Below are positions 9,458 through 18,059 of a stretch of DNA of 64,000 bases, in pieces. Origin of the DNA: Mameliella sp. MMSF_3455 (lineage in GTDB: Bacteria > Pseudomonadota > Alphaproteobacteria > Rhodobacterales > Rhodobacteraceae); contig NZ_JASHJL010000006.1 in assembly GCF_030733205.1 (NCBI RefSeq), forward strand, positions 124,001 through 188,000. The letters run 5' to 3'. The notes under the pieces are model-generated. The model saw only the letters and a program-made list of their open reading frames with translations, was not told the origin of the DNA and did not search any database. Numbering within the stretch: the stretch's first letter is position 1; every line of letters begins with the position of its first letter. A program made the position numbers and the translations under genes.

Positions 9458-11074
9458 CTACAGGTTTCCCAGCACCATCTCGGCACAGCGGTCGCCCAGC
9501 ACCATCGCGGGCGCATTGGTGTTGCCCGCCGGGATCTCTGGCACCGCGGACATGTCACAGACCCGCAAGCCGCTGATGCCACGCACCCGCATCCGCGCAT
9601 CCAGCACCGCCATCGGGTCGCCCTCGGCCCCCATCTTGGCGGTGCCCGCGGGGTGGAAATTGGTCTTCACCACCCTCCGACAGTGCTCTTCGAGCGCGGC
9701 ATCAGACCAATCCGTGGGCGCGACCACCTCTGCCACCCTGTCGGCCAGCGGTCGGGTCTGCATGGTCTGACCAAAATAGCGCAGCCCCTTGACCATCTCG
9801 GCCATGTCGTGCGGATCCGACAGGAAGTTGGGGTTCACCTCTGGCATGGCGTCGGGATCACTTGATGTCAGCCGCACGGTCCCGCGCGATTGCGGTTTCA
9901 GCAGCACCATCTGGATCGACACGCCGTAATCCTCGCGGATCGTCTTGGCCTGCTCGGGGTTCAGGTACATCACCGGGATGCAATAGGCCACATGCGTGGG
10001 CAGCGCGTCCGGGTCCGTCGGGTTGACGAAACAGGCGGCCTCTAGCCCCGTTGTCGTGATCCGCCCGCGCCCAAACAGTTTGAACTCCAGCCCGTTGCGC
10101 AGCATGTTCCAGCCGCGATCCTGCCCATAATAGCCATAAGGCCCGTTGGCCCGCGCCACGATGGACACGTCCGGGTGATCCTGCAGGTTCGCGCCCACGC
10201 CGGGCAGGTCGGCCACCACGTCCAGCCCGTGTTCGCGCAGATGATCCGCCGGGCCGATCCCCGACAGCATCAACAGCTTCGGCGTCACGAAGGCCCCCGC
10301 CGACAGCAGGATCTCACCGCTGGCGCGCGCCTCATGCTCCACGCCGCGCGCATCGCGCCAGACCACGCCTACCGCGCGGCCATCTTCGATCACCACGCGC
10401 CGCACGCGCGCTTGCAGCTTGATCGTCAGGTTCGAGTTGTCCTTCAGCGGATCGAGAAAGGCATAGGCCGCCGACACTCGCTGTCCCTGATTGTAGGTGA
10501 ACTGGAAAAAGCCCACCCCGCGCTGCCGATGCCCGTTGAAATCGGGATTGAACGGCTCGCCCTGCGCCTGCAGCGCCTGCACGAACCAGCGCGCCATATC
10601 GTCGATATGGCCGGGGTCCGATACCACCAGCGGCCCGTCGCAGCCGTGCAGATCGTCGTTGAACTTCCGGTTGCCTTCCAGCCGCTTGAAATGCGGCAGC
10701 ACGTCCTCCCAGGCCCAGCTGACCCCGTCATTGCCGCCGCGCAGAACCTCGTGCCAGGCGTCGTAATCCTGTGGCCGCCCACGCACATAGGCCTGCCCGT
10801 TCACGGTGGACCCGCCGCCCAGCACGTTGCCCTGCGGGATCTCCGTCTGGCGTCCGTTCAACTGCGGTTGCGGCGTGCTGCGATGGGTCTGAAAGAACTT
10901 GGACCCGTTCTTGAGCAGCTTGAACACCCCCGGCGGCATGTCCAACAGCGGGTGCCGGTGGTGGTGCCCGCCCTCCAGCAGCAGAACCCGCGCCCCGCCC
11001 TCGACCAGCCGCGCCGCCGCGACCGCCCCGGCAGAGCCGCCGCCGACAACGATATGATCATAAGCGGCGCTCAT
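9458..11074 (-). CDS. GMC-family flavin oxidoreductase (choline/alcohol dehydrogenase-like)
   Basis: 538 residues. The FAD-binding motif GGGSAG is at 11-16, the GMC signature is around YVRGRPQDYD, and a C-terminal HPAGTAKMG and an Asn near 518-520 supply the His/Asn catalytic pair. The family oxidises primary or secondary alcohols to carbonyls, with FAD passing electrons to the respiratory chain or oxygen. It is the last gene of the leftward operon from 13930, overlapping the zinc dehydrogenase by ATGA. Choline dehydrogenase is a relative, but no betaine genes are adjacent, so the substrate stays open. Confidence 0.9.
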   Translation of the reverse strand: MSAAYDHIVVGGGSAGAVAAARLVEGGARVLLLEGGHHHRHPLLDMPPGVFKLLKNGSKFFQTHRSTPQPQLNGRQTEIPQGNVLGGGSTVNGQAYVRGRPQDYDAWHEVLRGGNDGVSWAWEDVLPHFKRLEGNRKFNDDLHGCDGPLVVSDPGHIDDMARWFVQALQAQGEPFNPDFNGHRQRGVGFFQFTYNQGQRVSAAYAFLDPLKDNSNLTIKLQARVRRVVIEDGRAVGVVWRDARGVEHEARASGEILLSAGAFVTPKLLMLSGIGPADHLREHGLDVVADLPGVGANLQDHPDVSIVARANGPYGYYGQDRGWNMLRNGLEFKLFGRGRITTTGLEAACFVNPTDPDALPTHVAYCIPVMYLNPEQAKTIREDYGVSIQMVLLKPQSRGTVRLTSSDPDAMPEVNPNFLSDPHDMAEMVKGLRYFGQTMQTRPLADRVAEVVAPTDWSDAALEEHCRRVVKTNFHPAGTAKMGAEGDPMAVLDARMRVRGISGLRVCDMSAVPEIPAGNTNAPAMVLGDRCAEMVLGNL

Positions 11075-12099
11075 GCCCCCGGCCCCAGAAGCAGAATCTT
11101 GCCATAGGCCCCGCCCGCCGCCATCGCGGCCAGCGCCTCACCCGCCTGTTCCAACGGATAGGTGGCGGCGGTCAGCGCGTCGAAATTTACCGCCCCGGAT
11201 TCGACCAGTTGCACCGCCTCTTCGAATTCACGGTTGAACTGGAACGAGCCCACGATCTCGATCTCTTTCAGCATCACCAGATGCAGCATCACCTGCGCCT
11301 CGCGCGGCTGGATGTTGGACAGGATCGACACGCGCCCCTTGGGCCGCACCGCCTTGAGCGCGGTGTTGTAGGCCGGGATCGCGCCCGAGGCCTCGACCAC
11401 GACGTCGAACCGCTTTTCGATCTCGCCTTCGTCGAACTGCCCGCCGATCAGCCCGGTCTCTGCGCCCGCTTTCAGCGCGACCTCGACCGCCCCTGCCCGC
11501 AGGTCCAGCGCGGTCACATACGCACCCCGCGCCGCCGCGCCCGCAATCGCCAGCAGGCCCATCGGCCCGCAGCCCGTCACCAAGACTTGCTGACCCGCAG
11601 AAACGCCACCCTTGTTCAAGGAATGCAGCGCGCAGGCCATCGGCTCGGCAAAGGTCAGGTGGCGGGGATTGACCCCCTCGGCCACCGGGCGGCAGCAGCG
11701 TGCCGGATGGTCGATCACCTCGCGAAAGAATCCGTCCAGATGCGGCACGGTGGTGGCCGAGCCGGGGAACTTCTTCGTCGTACAGAGGTTTTTTTCCCCC
11801 CGCTGGCAGGCCGCACAGATCCCGCAATTCATGATCGGGTTCAACGCCACCAACTGCCCCGCGCGCAGGTCAAACCCGTTCGGATCCACCACATAGGCGC
11901 AGGCCTCGTGCCCCAGCGTCACGGCGTTCTGCAACTGAAAGCCCGCGTTCGCAAAATGCGCGTAGTAATGCAGGTCCGTCCCGCAAAGGCTCGCCACCGC
12001 AAGGCGCAGGCGCACATGGCCCTCAGGGATCGGGCCGTCCTCCTGCGCCACGGTCTCGACCCGTTCGGCGGCGGTCAGTTTCGTCTGAAGCATGGTCAT
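11071..12099 (-). CDS. zinc-dependent alcohol dehydrogenase (MDR family)
   Basis: 342 residues from the ATG at 12099. A start at 12120 is also open, but it would overlap the upstream SDR, whereas 12099 leaves a 4-bp gap and has GAAAGA just upstream. The catalytic zinc ligands are C39, H64 and E65. The structural zinc cysteines are C92, C95, C98 and C106. A Rossmann motif follows (VTGCGPMGLLA). It is NAD(P)-dependent oxidation of an alcohol, substrate unknown, and co-transcribed with an SDR and a GMC enzyme. Three successive alcohol-oxidising genes suggest a polyhydroxylated or branched substrate. Confidence 0.88.
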   Translation of the reverse strand: MTMLQTKLTAAERVETVAQEDGPIPEGHVRLRLAVASLCGTDLHYYAHFANAGFQLQNAVTLGHEACAYVVDPNGFDLRAGQLVALNPIMNCGICAACQRGEKNLCTTKKFPGSATTVPHLDGFFREVIDHPARCCRPVAEGVNPRHLTFAEPMACALHSLNKGGVSAGQQVLVTGCGPMGLLAIAGAAARGAYVTALDLRAGAVEVALKAGAETGLIGGQFDEGEIEKRFDVVVEASGAIPAYNTALKAVRPKGRVSILSNIQPREAQVMLHLVMLKEIEIVGSFQFNREFEEAVQLVESGAVNFDALTAATYPLEQAGEALAAMAAGGAYGKILLLGPGA

Positions 12100-12103
12100 T
12101 CTT

Positions 12104-12817
12104 TCAGAACCCCACCGCATAGCCGCCGTCGACCGGCAGGTTGACGCCGTTCACGTAAGACGCGCGGTCCGAGGCGAGGTAAAACACGGCATCCGCCACA
12201 TCCCGCGGGCTGCCAAAGGCATGAGACGGAATCCGCCCCTCGATCTTGTCCCGCCGCGCCGGATCCTTGGCCAGGATCGCGCGGGTCATGTCCGTTTCGA
12301 TAAAGCCCGGAGAGACGGCGTTGCAGCGGATGCCGAAGGGCGCCGCATCCACGGCGACAGAGCGCGTCAGCCCCACCACCGCCGTCTTGGCGGTGACATA
12401 GGCGGCGGCCGAGGGCAGCGCCATGATCCCGCCCATGGAGGCGATGTTGACGATGGCGCCGCCCGCCTCGCGGTGCAGCGCCACGTAGCGGCCGCAGGCG
12501 GCGAACATGGCGCGCACATTAATGTCGAGCACGCGGTCCAGCTCCTCCGGGGCGACGTCCCAGACCGGCTTCTTCAGGTGCACGCCCGCGTTGTTGACCA
12601 GCGCCGAGATGGGGCCGGCCTGCCCACGCAGATCCGCCAGCCAGTCCGCGGCACGGTCGGCGGCGATGTCGCATTCCACGAAGCGCGCGCCCTCCAGCGT
12701 GTCCACCTCGGCGCGGCTGCGGGCCACGACATAGACATCGAAGCCCGCCTCCAGGAAGCGTTGCGTCTGGGCGAGGCCAAGCCCCTTGTTTCCCCCGGTG
12801 ATGACGGCAGTGGGCAT
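12104..12817 (-). CDS. SDR-family oxidoreductase
   Basis: A 237-residue classical short-chain dehydrogenase with TGGNKGLG at 7-14, NNAG near residue 75, and the catalytic Ser-Tyr-Lys set (NIASMGG then AAAYVTAK). The C-terminal FYLASDRASYVNGVNLPVDGGY is typical of 3-oxoacyl-ACP-reductase/gluconate-dehydrogenase-like members. It is second in the operon, 3 bp after the binding-protein-like gene. It probably interconverts a hydroxyl and a keto group in the same pathway as the adjacent zinc dehydrogenase. Confidence 0.88.
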   Translation of the reverse strand: MPTAVITGGNKGLGLAQTQRFLEAGFDVYVVARSRAEVDTLEGARFVECDIAADRAADWLADLRGQAGPISALVNNAGVHLKKPVWDVAPEELDRVLDINVRAMFAACGRYVALHREAGGAIVNIASMGGIMALPSAAAYVTAKTAVVGLTRSVAVDAAPFGIRCNAVSPGFIETDMTRAILAKDPARRDKIEGRIPSHAFGSPRDVADAVFYLASDRASYVNGVNLPVDGGYAVGF

Positions 12818-12820
12818 GGC

Positions 12821-13930
12821 TCAGGCCTCCTTGTGATGGCGGTAAAGCGCGTCGATCCGGCGCAGGAACTGGTCCTCGGGGATCGCCTTGCGAAAGAACT
12901 CCGGCATGATCGCGCAGACCTCGTCGACGAAGCCCAGGAACCAGGGCGCGCGCGGCCGGGTCCAGGCGTTGTCGATGGTGTGAAACCCGCCCTGAAAGAA
13001 CCCGGCCACATCCGCGTTCCCCTGCTGCGCCAGCCAGGCATGGCGGTTCGCGGGCTGGCCATTGTTGTCCAGATAGACGCCCGATTGCACCGGCTCTGAC
13101 GTGATCCACCGTGCAAAGGCCACCGCCTCCTCGGGGGCGCGGGTGCGTGCGGACACGCCGATTCCCGCCCCGCCCAGGATCGCGCGGGGCCGGTCGTGAC
13201 CGGCGCAGAGCGGCAGATCGAAATAGCGGACGGGATGCGGACGAAAGCCGGGCCGCGCGTAGTTCACATAGCCAAACAGGCAGGGCGAACAGGCGAACTC
13301 GTCCGCGCAAGTCAGCGCCTCCAGCACCTTGATCGGGTTCATCTCGACCTGCTCGTCCGGGCCCAGCCGGTACAGCGCCCGCAGCACCCGCAGCGCGTAT
13401 TCCCCGTTTTCCGGCGATACGAAATGCCGCCCGTCGCGCGGCATGTCCACCTCACCCCGGCCCGCCACCAGCGTCATCAGCATGTCAAAGGCATCGACCG
13501 GCAACAGCGGCGTCAGCGGACGAAACCGCGCCGCGTCATCTTGCAGGAAATCCTCCCACAGCTTTGGCAGCGACGCGCCCAGATCAGGCCGATACGCCGC
13601 CATCTGGCAGGCCGCGTCCAGCGCATAGGCCCAGCACTTGCCCTGCCACAGATAGCTTTCCGCCGATCCCCCCAGCGACGCACTGGCATCCCCCGGCGCG
13701 GGCAGCGGCAACAGCGCCCCGGTCTCGGCGATCTGCCCGACGTGCGGGTGATCCAGCACGATGAAATCATACCGCTCGGCCAACTCGGCAATCGGCGCAT
13801 CGGCAAAGGCCTGCAAGGACCGCTTGTCCCAGGTGACCTCGACGCCCGTCTGCGCAGCATAGGCCGCAGAGGCCGCCACCACGGGGTCGAACCCACGCGG
13901 ATGGTCCCAGGTCATGCCTGTCAGCTTCAT
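12821..13930 (-). CDS. solute-binding-protein-like protein lacking a signal peptide
   Basis: 369 residues from the ATG at 13930, chosen because GGGAGGAGGG sits just upstream. A longer reading to 13999 has no such site. The sequence resembles family 1 extracellular solute-binding proteins (MKLTGMTWDHPRGFDP, FARWITSEPVQSGVYLDNNGQP). However, the N-terminus is not a Sec, Tat or lipoprotein signal and runs straight into the fold. No permease or ATPase gene accompanies it. It is divergent from the enoyl-CoA hydratase gene and heads an operon of dehydrogenases. A cytoplasmic ligand-binding or sensory role is an inference; its function is unknown. Confidence 0.7.
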   Translation of the reverse strand: MKLTGMTWDHPRGFDPVVAASAAYAAQTGVEVTWDKRSLQAFADAPIAELAERYDFIVLDHPHVGQIAETGALLPLPAPGDASASLGGSAESYLWQGKCWAYALDAACQMAAYRPDLGASLPKLWEDFLQDDAARFRPLTPLLPVDAFDMLMTLVAGRGEVDMPRDGRHFVSPENGEYALRVLRALYRLGPDEQVEMNPIKVLEALTCADEFACSPCLFGYVNYARPGFRPHPVRYFDLPLCAGHDRPRAILGGAGIGVSARTRAPEEAVAFARWITSEPVQSGVYLDNNGQPANRHAWLAQQGNADVAGFFQGGFHTIDNAWTRPRAPWFLGFVDEVCAIMPEFFRKAIPEDQFLRRIDALYRHHKEA

Positions 13931-13995
13931 GCGCCCTCCTCCCGATTCCGGCGATTGGCGGCCACCCTGCGCGCCGCCCGCCAAATTTTCAAGTA

Positions 13996-14010
13996 TCAAA
14001 ATTATTTTGA
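13996..14010. promoter_or_regulatory. candidate IclR operator in the divergent promoter region
   Basis: TCAAAATTATTTTGA is a perfect 6-3-6 inverted repeat in the 163-bp AT-rich gap between two divergent operons. A wider repeat GTATCA (13993-13998) with TGATAC (14026-14031) encloses it. It differs from the GTTCG-N5-CGAAC sites further right, so it more likely belongs to the IclR protein encoded at 14852. Confidence 0.45.
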
Positions 14011-14093
14011 CATATGGAAGTTACATGATACCCAAAAAGCCGCCATCCCGGCCCCGCGTGGCGCAGGGCGGCAGTCTGACCAAGGAGGGAACG

Positions 14094-14855
14094 ATGGGTG
14101 ACACCGATGGCGCCGTGCGCTTTGACCTGACCGGGAACATCGCGGAAATCACGCTGGACCGTCCCGCCAAGCACAACGCCCTGACCCCCACCATGTACCG
14201 CCAGATCGCCGCCTGCTGCGCAGAGGCGAACGACACCGCCGCCGCTCATGTGGTGATCTTTCGCGGCGCGGGCGAGCGCGCCTTTTGCGCAGGCTCCGAC
14301 ATCAAGGCTCTGGACGGGTACGAGGACTTCTGGGCCTGGCGGAACCGCTTCGATTACATCCCGCCGATCCTGTCCTTGCGCAAACCCGCCGTCGCGGCGG
14401 TCAAGGGCTGGGCGCTTGGCGGCGGTCTTGAAATCGCGCTGGCCTGCGATTTGCGCGTGGTGTCGCGCACGGCGGTCTTTGCCGCGCCAGAGGTACAACT
14501 TGGCTGGAACGGCGCGGGCGGCGCGGCGCAGCACATGACCCGCCTCTGCGGTCAGGGGCAGGCGCTGAAATACCTGCTGACCGGTGACCGCTTTGACGCC
14601 GAAGAGGCCGCGCGCATCGGCATGGTCGAATACCTCACCGAGCCCGGCGAGGAGCTGACCAAGGCCCGCGAAATCGCCCAGAAAATCGCCGGACACGCCC
14701 CCCACGCCACGCAGGCGGTCAAGGCGGCGGTGCGCGGCGCGATGGATTTGACGCTGGAACAGGGCCTTCGCAACGAAAACGAACTCATGTCCCTCTGTTT
14801 CGCCAAGGCGGAACAGGCCAGACTGCGCGCCAAGCAGTCAGGGGAAGAACTATGA
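14094..14855 (+). CDS. enoyl-CoA hydratase/isomerase family protein
   Basis: A 253-residue crotonase-fold enzyme. The oxyanion-hole segments are AFCAGSDIKAL (64-74) and GWALGGGLEIA. Glu113 and Glu133 match the two catalytic glutamates of true enoyl-CoA hydratases, so hydration of a 2-enoyl-CoA is likely. The start at 14094 is supported by AAGGAGGGA nine bases upstream. The gene heads a rightward operon with an IclR regulator (4-bp overlap) and two CoA-transferases, a coherent acyl-CoA activation and hydration module. Confidence 0.9.
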   Translation: MGDTDGAVRFDLTGNIAEITLDRPAKHNALTPTMYRQIAACCAEANDTAAAHVVIFRGAGERAFCAGSDIKALDGYEDFWAWRNRFDYIPPILSLRKPAVAAVKGWALGGGLEIALACDLRVVSRTAVFAAPEVQLGWNGAGGAAQHMTRLCGQGQALKYLLTGDRFDAEEAARIGMVEYLTEPGEELTKAREIAQKIAGHAPHATQAVKAAVRGAMDLTLEQGLRNENELMSLCFAKAEQARLRAKQSGEEL

Positions 14856-15640
14856 GCAAGACCGAAGAGAAAAAGAAATCCACCGTCCCGGCCGTGGAAA
14901 AAGCGCTGGACGTGCTGGAACTGCTGACCGATGCACCGAATGGCCTGACGATGAACGAGATCACCGACGCGCTCAACCGCACGATGGGAGAGCTGTATCG
15001 CATCGTCATCTACCTGACCGAACGCGGCTACCTGCAACAGGATCCGCAGACCAGCCGCTATTCCCTGACGCTGCGCCTGTTCGAACTCTCGCACCGGCAT
15101 GACCCGACCGAACGGCTGATCTATGCCGCCCTGCCCCGGCTGGAGCGCATCGCCGCACGCACCAATCAGTCCTGCCACCTTGGCGTGCTGAACCGGGAAA
15201 ACGTTATGGTCCTGACCTCGGTTCAAAGCCCCCTGCCCGCCGGCTATGCCGTGCGGACCGGCGCGCTCTTCCCGGTCAGCCAGACCAGTTCCGGCCATGT
15301 GATCCTTGCTTTCTCGGACGAGGACACGCAGGCCCGCCACATCGCCCGCCAGCCCAAGGCAGAGCGTGACGCCCTGCGCGCCCGCCTGACCCGCATCCGC
15401 GACACCGGCTATGAGGACGTGCCCAGCACGATGATCGCAGGCGTGCGCAACCTCTGCGCGCCTGTCTTTGACGCGCGCGGCGTGGTGGCGGCCATCACCT
15501 CCGGTTTCATCCAACAACTCGGTCAGGCCTCCACCGCAGAGGCCACCCTGGCCGAAATCCGCGCCACCGCGCTGGACCTGTCGCGCGAATTGGGCTTTTC
15601 GCCCCAGAACAGCCCCCATGAAAAAGCGTTAACCTATTGA
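14852..15640 (+). CDS. IclR-family transcriptional regulator
   Basis: 262 residues. The N-terminal winged HTH (about 12-75) contains VPAVEKALDVLELL and GLTMNEITDALNRTMGELYR. The C-terminal IclR effector-binding domain includes RTGALFPVSQTSSGHVILAF and IRDTGYEDVPSTM. IclR proteins bind small aromatic or short-chain acids or CoA-pathway metabolites and act as repressors or activators. Its ATG overlaps the hydratase stop (ATGA), so it is made from the operon it probably controls. The palindrome at 13996 is a candidate target. Confidence 0.9.
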   Translation: MSKTEEKKKSTVPAVEKALDVLELLTDAPNGLTMNEITDALNRTMGELYRIVIYLTERGYLQQDPQTSRYSLTLRLFELSHRHDPTERLIYAALPRLERIAARTNQSCHLGVLNRENVMVLTSVQSPLPAGYAVRTGALFPVSQTSSGHVILAFSDEDTQARHIARQPKAERDALRARLTRIRDTGYEDVPSTMIAGVRNLCAPVFDARGVVAAITSGFIQQLGQASTAEATLAEIRATALDLSRELGFSPQNSPHEKALTY

Positions 15641-15654
15641 TATAAGGCAACTAA

Positions 15655-16803
15655 ATGACCCTTAACGCCCCTGCCCTGCCCCTGACCGGCCTGCGTGTTC
15701 TGGATTTCGCGCAATTCCTTGCTGGCCCCGTCGCCGCGCTGCGCCTTTGCGATCTGGGGGCCGAGGTGATCAAGGTCGAACGCCCCGACGGCGGCGATCT
15801 CTGCCGTTCGATGGTGGTCAACGATCAGCGGCTGGAGGGTGACAGCCTTGTGTTTCACACCTTCAACCGGGGCAAGAAAAGCGTCACCGCCGACCTGAAA
15901 CAGCCCACCGATCTGGACCGCATCCGCGCGCTGATCGCAACCGCCGATGTCATGATCCACAACTTTCGCCCCGGCGTGATGGACCGCATCGGGCTGGGCT
16001 ATGACGCGGTGCGCGCGCTGAACCCGCGCCTCGTTTACGGCGCTGTGTCGGGCTATGGCAGTATCGGCCCCTGGCGCGACACACCCGGTCAGGATCTGCT
16101 GGTGCAGGCGCTGTCAGGCATCGCATGGCTGAACGGCAATGCCGATGACGGTCCCGTCCCCACCGGCTTTGCCATGTTGGACGTGGCCACCGCCGGGCAC
16201 CTGGTGCAGGGGATCCTGGCCTGCCTCGTTCGGCGCGGGATCACCGGCACGGGCGGACTGGTAGAGGTGGACCTGATGTCCGCCGCGCTGGACATGACCT
16301 TTGAACAGTTCACCTGTTTTCTCAACGACGACAACCAACAGCCCCGCCGCCACGCGCAGGGCAACGCCAACCCCTATCAGCCCGCCCCCTATGGCATCTA
16401 CCGCGCGACGGACGGCTGGATGGCTCTGGCAATGTGCCCGCTGGCAAAGCTGGGTGATCTGCTGGACGCCCCACAGATCGCCGCCTTCGCGCAAGAGGAC
16501 GCTTTCACCCGGCTGGATGAGGTCAAGGCCGTCGTCAGCAAGGTTCTGGAAACCCGCCCCCGGCAACATTGGCTGGAAATCCTAGGCGCGGCGGGTGTCT
16601 GGTGCGCGCCGGTTCTGGACTGGCCGGAATTTGCCGCGAGCGACGGCTTTGCCGCGCTCGATCCCCTGCAGACCATCCGCACGCCCGAAGGCGCCGAGGC
16701 CCGCACCACGCGCTGTCCCATCCGCATCGACGGTCAGACCCTGCGCAACCCAGCCGCAGCCCCTGCCCTTGGCGCCGACACCGCCGCGATCCTGACGCCA
16801 TGA
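15655..16803 (+). CDS. CaiB/BaiF (family III) CoA-transferase, copy 1
   Basis: 382 residues of the formyl-CoA-transferase class, with N-terminal LDFAQFLAGPVAALRL, the PDGGDLCR segment, HNFRPGVMDRIGLGYD, and a candidate catalytic aspartate D176 in FAMLDVATAG. The family moves CoA between carboxylates through an aspartyl anhydride. It follows the IclR gene by 14 bp and overlaps the second copy by 4 bp. The two are clearly paralogous (shared GQDLL and GNADDGPVP) but diverged, which suggests a heteromeric enzyme or two consecutive substrates. Confidence 0.9.
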   Translation: MTLNAPALPLTGLRVLDFAQFLAGPVAALRLCDLGAEVIKVERPDGGDLCRSMVVNDQRLEGDSLVFHTFNRGKKSVTADLKQPTDLDRIRALIATADVMIHNFRPGVMDRIGLGYDAVRALNPRLVYGAVSGYGSIGPWRDTPGQDLLVQALSGIAWLNGNADDGPVPTGFAMLDVATAGHLVQGILACLVRRGITGTGGLVEVDLMSAALDMTFEQFTCFLNDDNQQPRRHAQGNANPYQPAPYGIYRATDGWMALAMCPLAKLGDLLDAPQIAAFAQEDAFTRLDEVKAVVSKVLETRPRQHWLEILGAAGVWCAPVLDWPEFAASDGFAALDPLQTIRTPEGAEARTTRCPIRIDGQTLRNPAAAPALGADTAAILTP

Positions 16804-17906
16804 GCGCGCCACTGTCGGGCCTCACCGTTATCGATTTCAGCCAGTTTCTGGCCGGCCCCTATGCCTCTCTGCGGCTGCTGGATATGGGCGCGCGGGTCAT
16901 CAAGGTCGAAAACCCCGACGGCGGCGATCTCTGCCGCCGGCACTATGTTTCGGACACGAGGATCAAGGGCGCCTCGACGCTGTTTCACGCCATAAACCGG
17001 GGCAAGGAAAGCATCGCGCTGGACCTGAAGGCGCCTCAGGGGCTGGATGCCGCCCGCCGCCTCATCGCGCAGGCAGACATCGTGATCCAGAACTTTCGCC
17101 CCGGCGTGATTCAACGTCTTGGCCTTGCCTATGAAGACTTGCGCCCCCTCAAACCCGACCTGATCTATGGCAGCATCTCCGGCTATGGTGAGAGCGGCGC
17201 ATGGTCTTGCGAACCGGGACAGGATCTCTTGGCGCAGGCGCGGTCTGGCCTGATGTGGCTATCGGGCAATGCCGATGACGGCCCGGTGCCCGTTGGCCTG
17301 CCCATTGCCGATATTTCCGCCGGGGCCTGCCTTGCGCAGGGTCTGCTGGCGGCGCTGTTCCACCATGCCCGCACCGGCAAAGGCACTCATGTGCGGACCT
17401 CCCTGCTGGAGGCGCTGATGGACATGCAGTTCGAGTTCCTCAGCACCTGGCTCAGCAATGGAGAGGCGCCCCCTGCCCGCCGCAGCGAAGGCTCTGCCCA
17501 CGGCTACCTTGGGGCGCCCTATGGCGTCTATGCCTGTGCCACGGGCCATCTTGCGCTGGCCATGACCCCGCTGGACCGGCTTGGCCCCTTGCTGGACCTG
17601 CCCGATCTTGCCGGGGATCCCTTCAAGGACCGTGAGGCGCTGTGCCAGCGTATTACCCGGCGGCTGCGCGACAAGCCTGCCGAGGCTTGGGAAGCGGAAC
17701 TGGGGGCGCAAGGCGTCTGGTGCGCTCGGGTGCTGACCTGGGACGAGCTGCGCGCCAAGGGAGGCGATCCGGTCAGCCGCATGTTACCACCGTCCCTGCC
17801 TCTGCGCATGGGCGGTTCTGTCGGCTCTTCGGCCCGCGTCGGTCCGGGACTGGATGAGCACGGCAGCGCCTTGCGCGCGGAATTCGGGTTGTCGCCAAAA
17901 CGGTAA
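16800..17906 (+). CDS. CaiB/BaiF (family III) CoA-transferase, copy 2
   Basis: 368 residues. It is the same family as the preceding gene, with IDFSQFLAGPYASLRLLDMG, NPDGGDLCRR, QNFRPGVIQRLGL and a probable catalytic aspartate D171 (PIADISAG). The ATG overlaps the stop of copy 1 as ATGA, so the pair is probably translated in fixed ratio. The gene ends directly at the IS6-transposase remnant (17910 onward). Its last few codons may therefore have been altered by the insertion, although overall length is normal. Confidence 0.9.
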   Translation: MSAPLSGLTVIDFSQFLAGPYASLRLLDMGARVIKVENPDGGDLCRRHYVSDTRIKGASTLFHAINRGKESIALDLKAPQGLDAARRLIAQADIVIQNFRPGVIQRLGLAYEDLRPLKPDLIYGSISGYGESGAWSCEPGQDLLAQARSGLMWLSGNADDGPVPVGLPIADISAGACLAQGLLAALFHHARTGKGTHVRTSLLEALMDMQFEFLSTWLSNGEAPPARRSEGSAHGYLGAPYGVYACATGHLALAMTPLDRLGPLLDLPDLAGDPFKDREALCQRITRRLRDKPAEAWEAELGAQGVWCARVLTWDELRAKGGDPVSRMLPPSLPLRMGGSVGSSARVGPGLDEHGSALRAEFGLSPKR

Positions 17907-17909
17907 CAA

Positions 17910-18059
17910 GGTCTGGTCGTGGACTGACAACAACCGCTGTGCCTGGCCTGGCGATTTGAACCGGCTCATGATCTACTCACGCCGTCGCACATGCCAGTGT
18001 GCGGCCTCGGCCCGATCGTTCACCCCCTTGTGCTGACGATGTACGAGCCCGGTGGTTAT
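17910..18059 (-). pseudogene. remnant of an IS6-family transposase (C-terminal part)
   Basis: Read on the minus strand, this stretch encodes HRQHKGVNDRAEAAHWHVRR, then RE, an in-frame TAG, then MSRFKSPGQAQRLLSVHDQ. This matches the conserved end of IS6-family DDE transposases (pattern KGLNNRAENSHQ...RRRE..M.RFKS..QAQRFLS.H). The internal stop and the absence of the upstream DDE domain show it is dead. It abuts the CoA-transferase stop codon, which it may have helped create. The rest of the gap, 18060-18362, holds no recognisable gene. Confidence 0.75.

Noticed and set aside
6268-9576. A 1102-codon open frame on the plus strand opposite the ribose-type transporter genes
   Set aside because: It is rich in Arg, His, Gln, Asp and Gly with no recognisable fold, and lies exactly antisense to four well-identified genes. 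It is a by-product of GC-rich codon bias.
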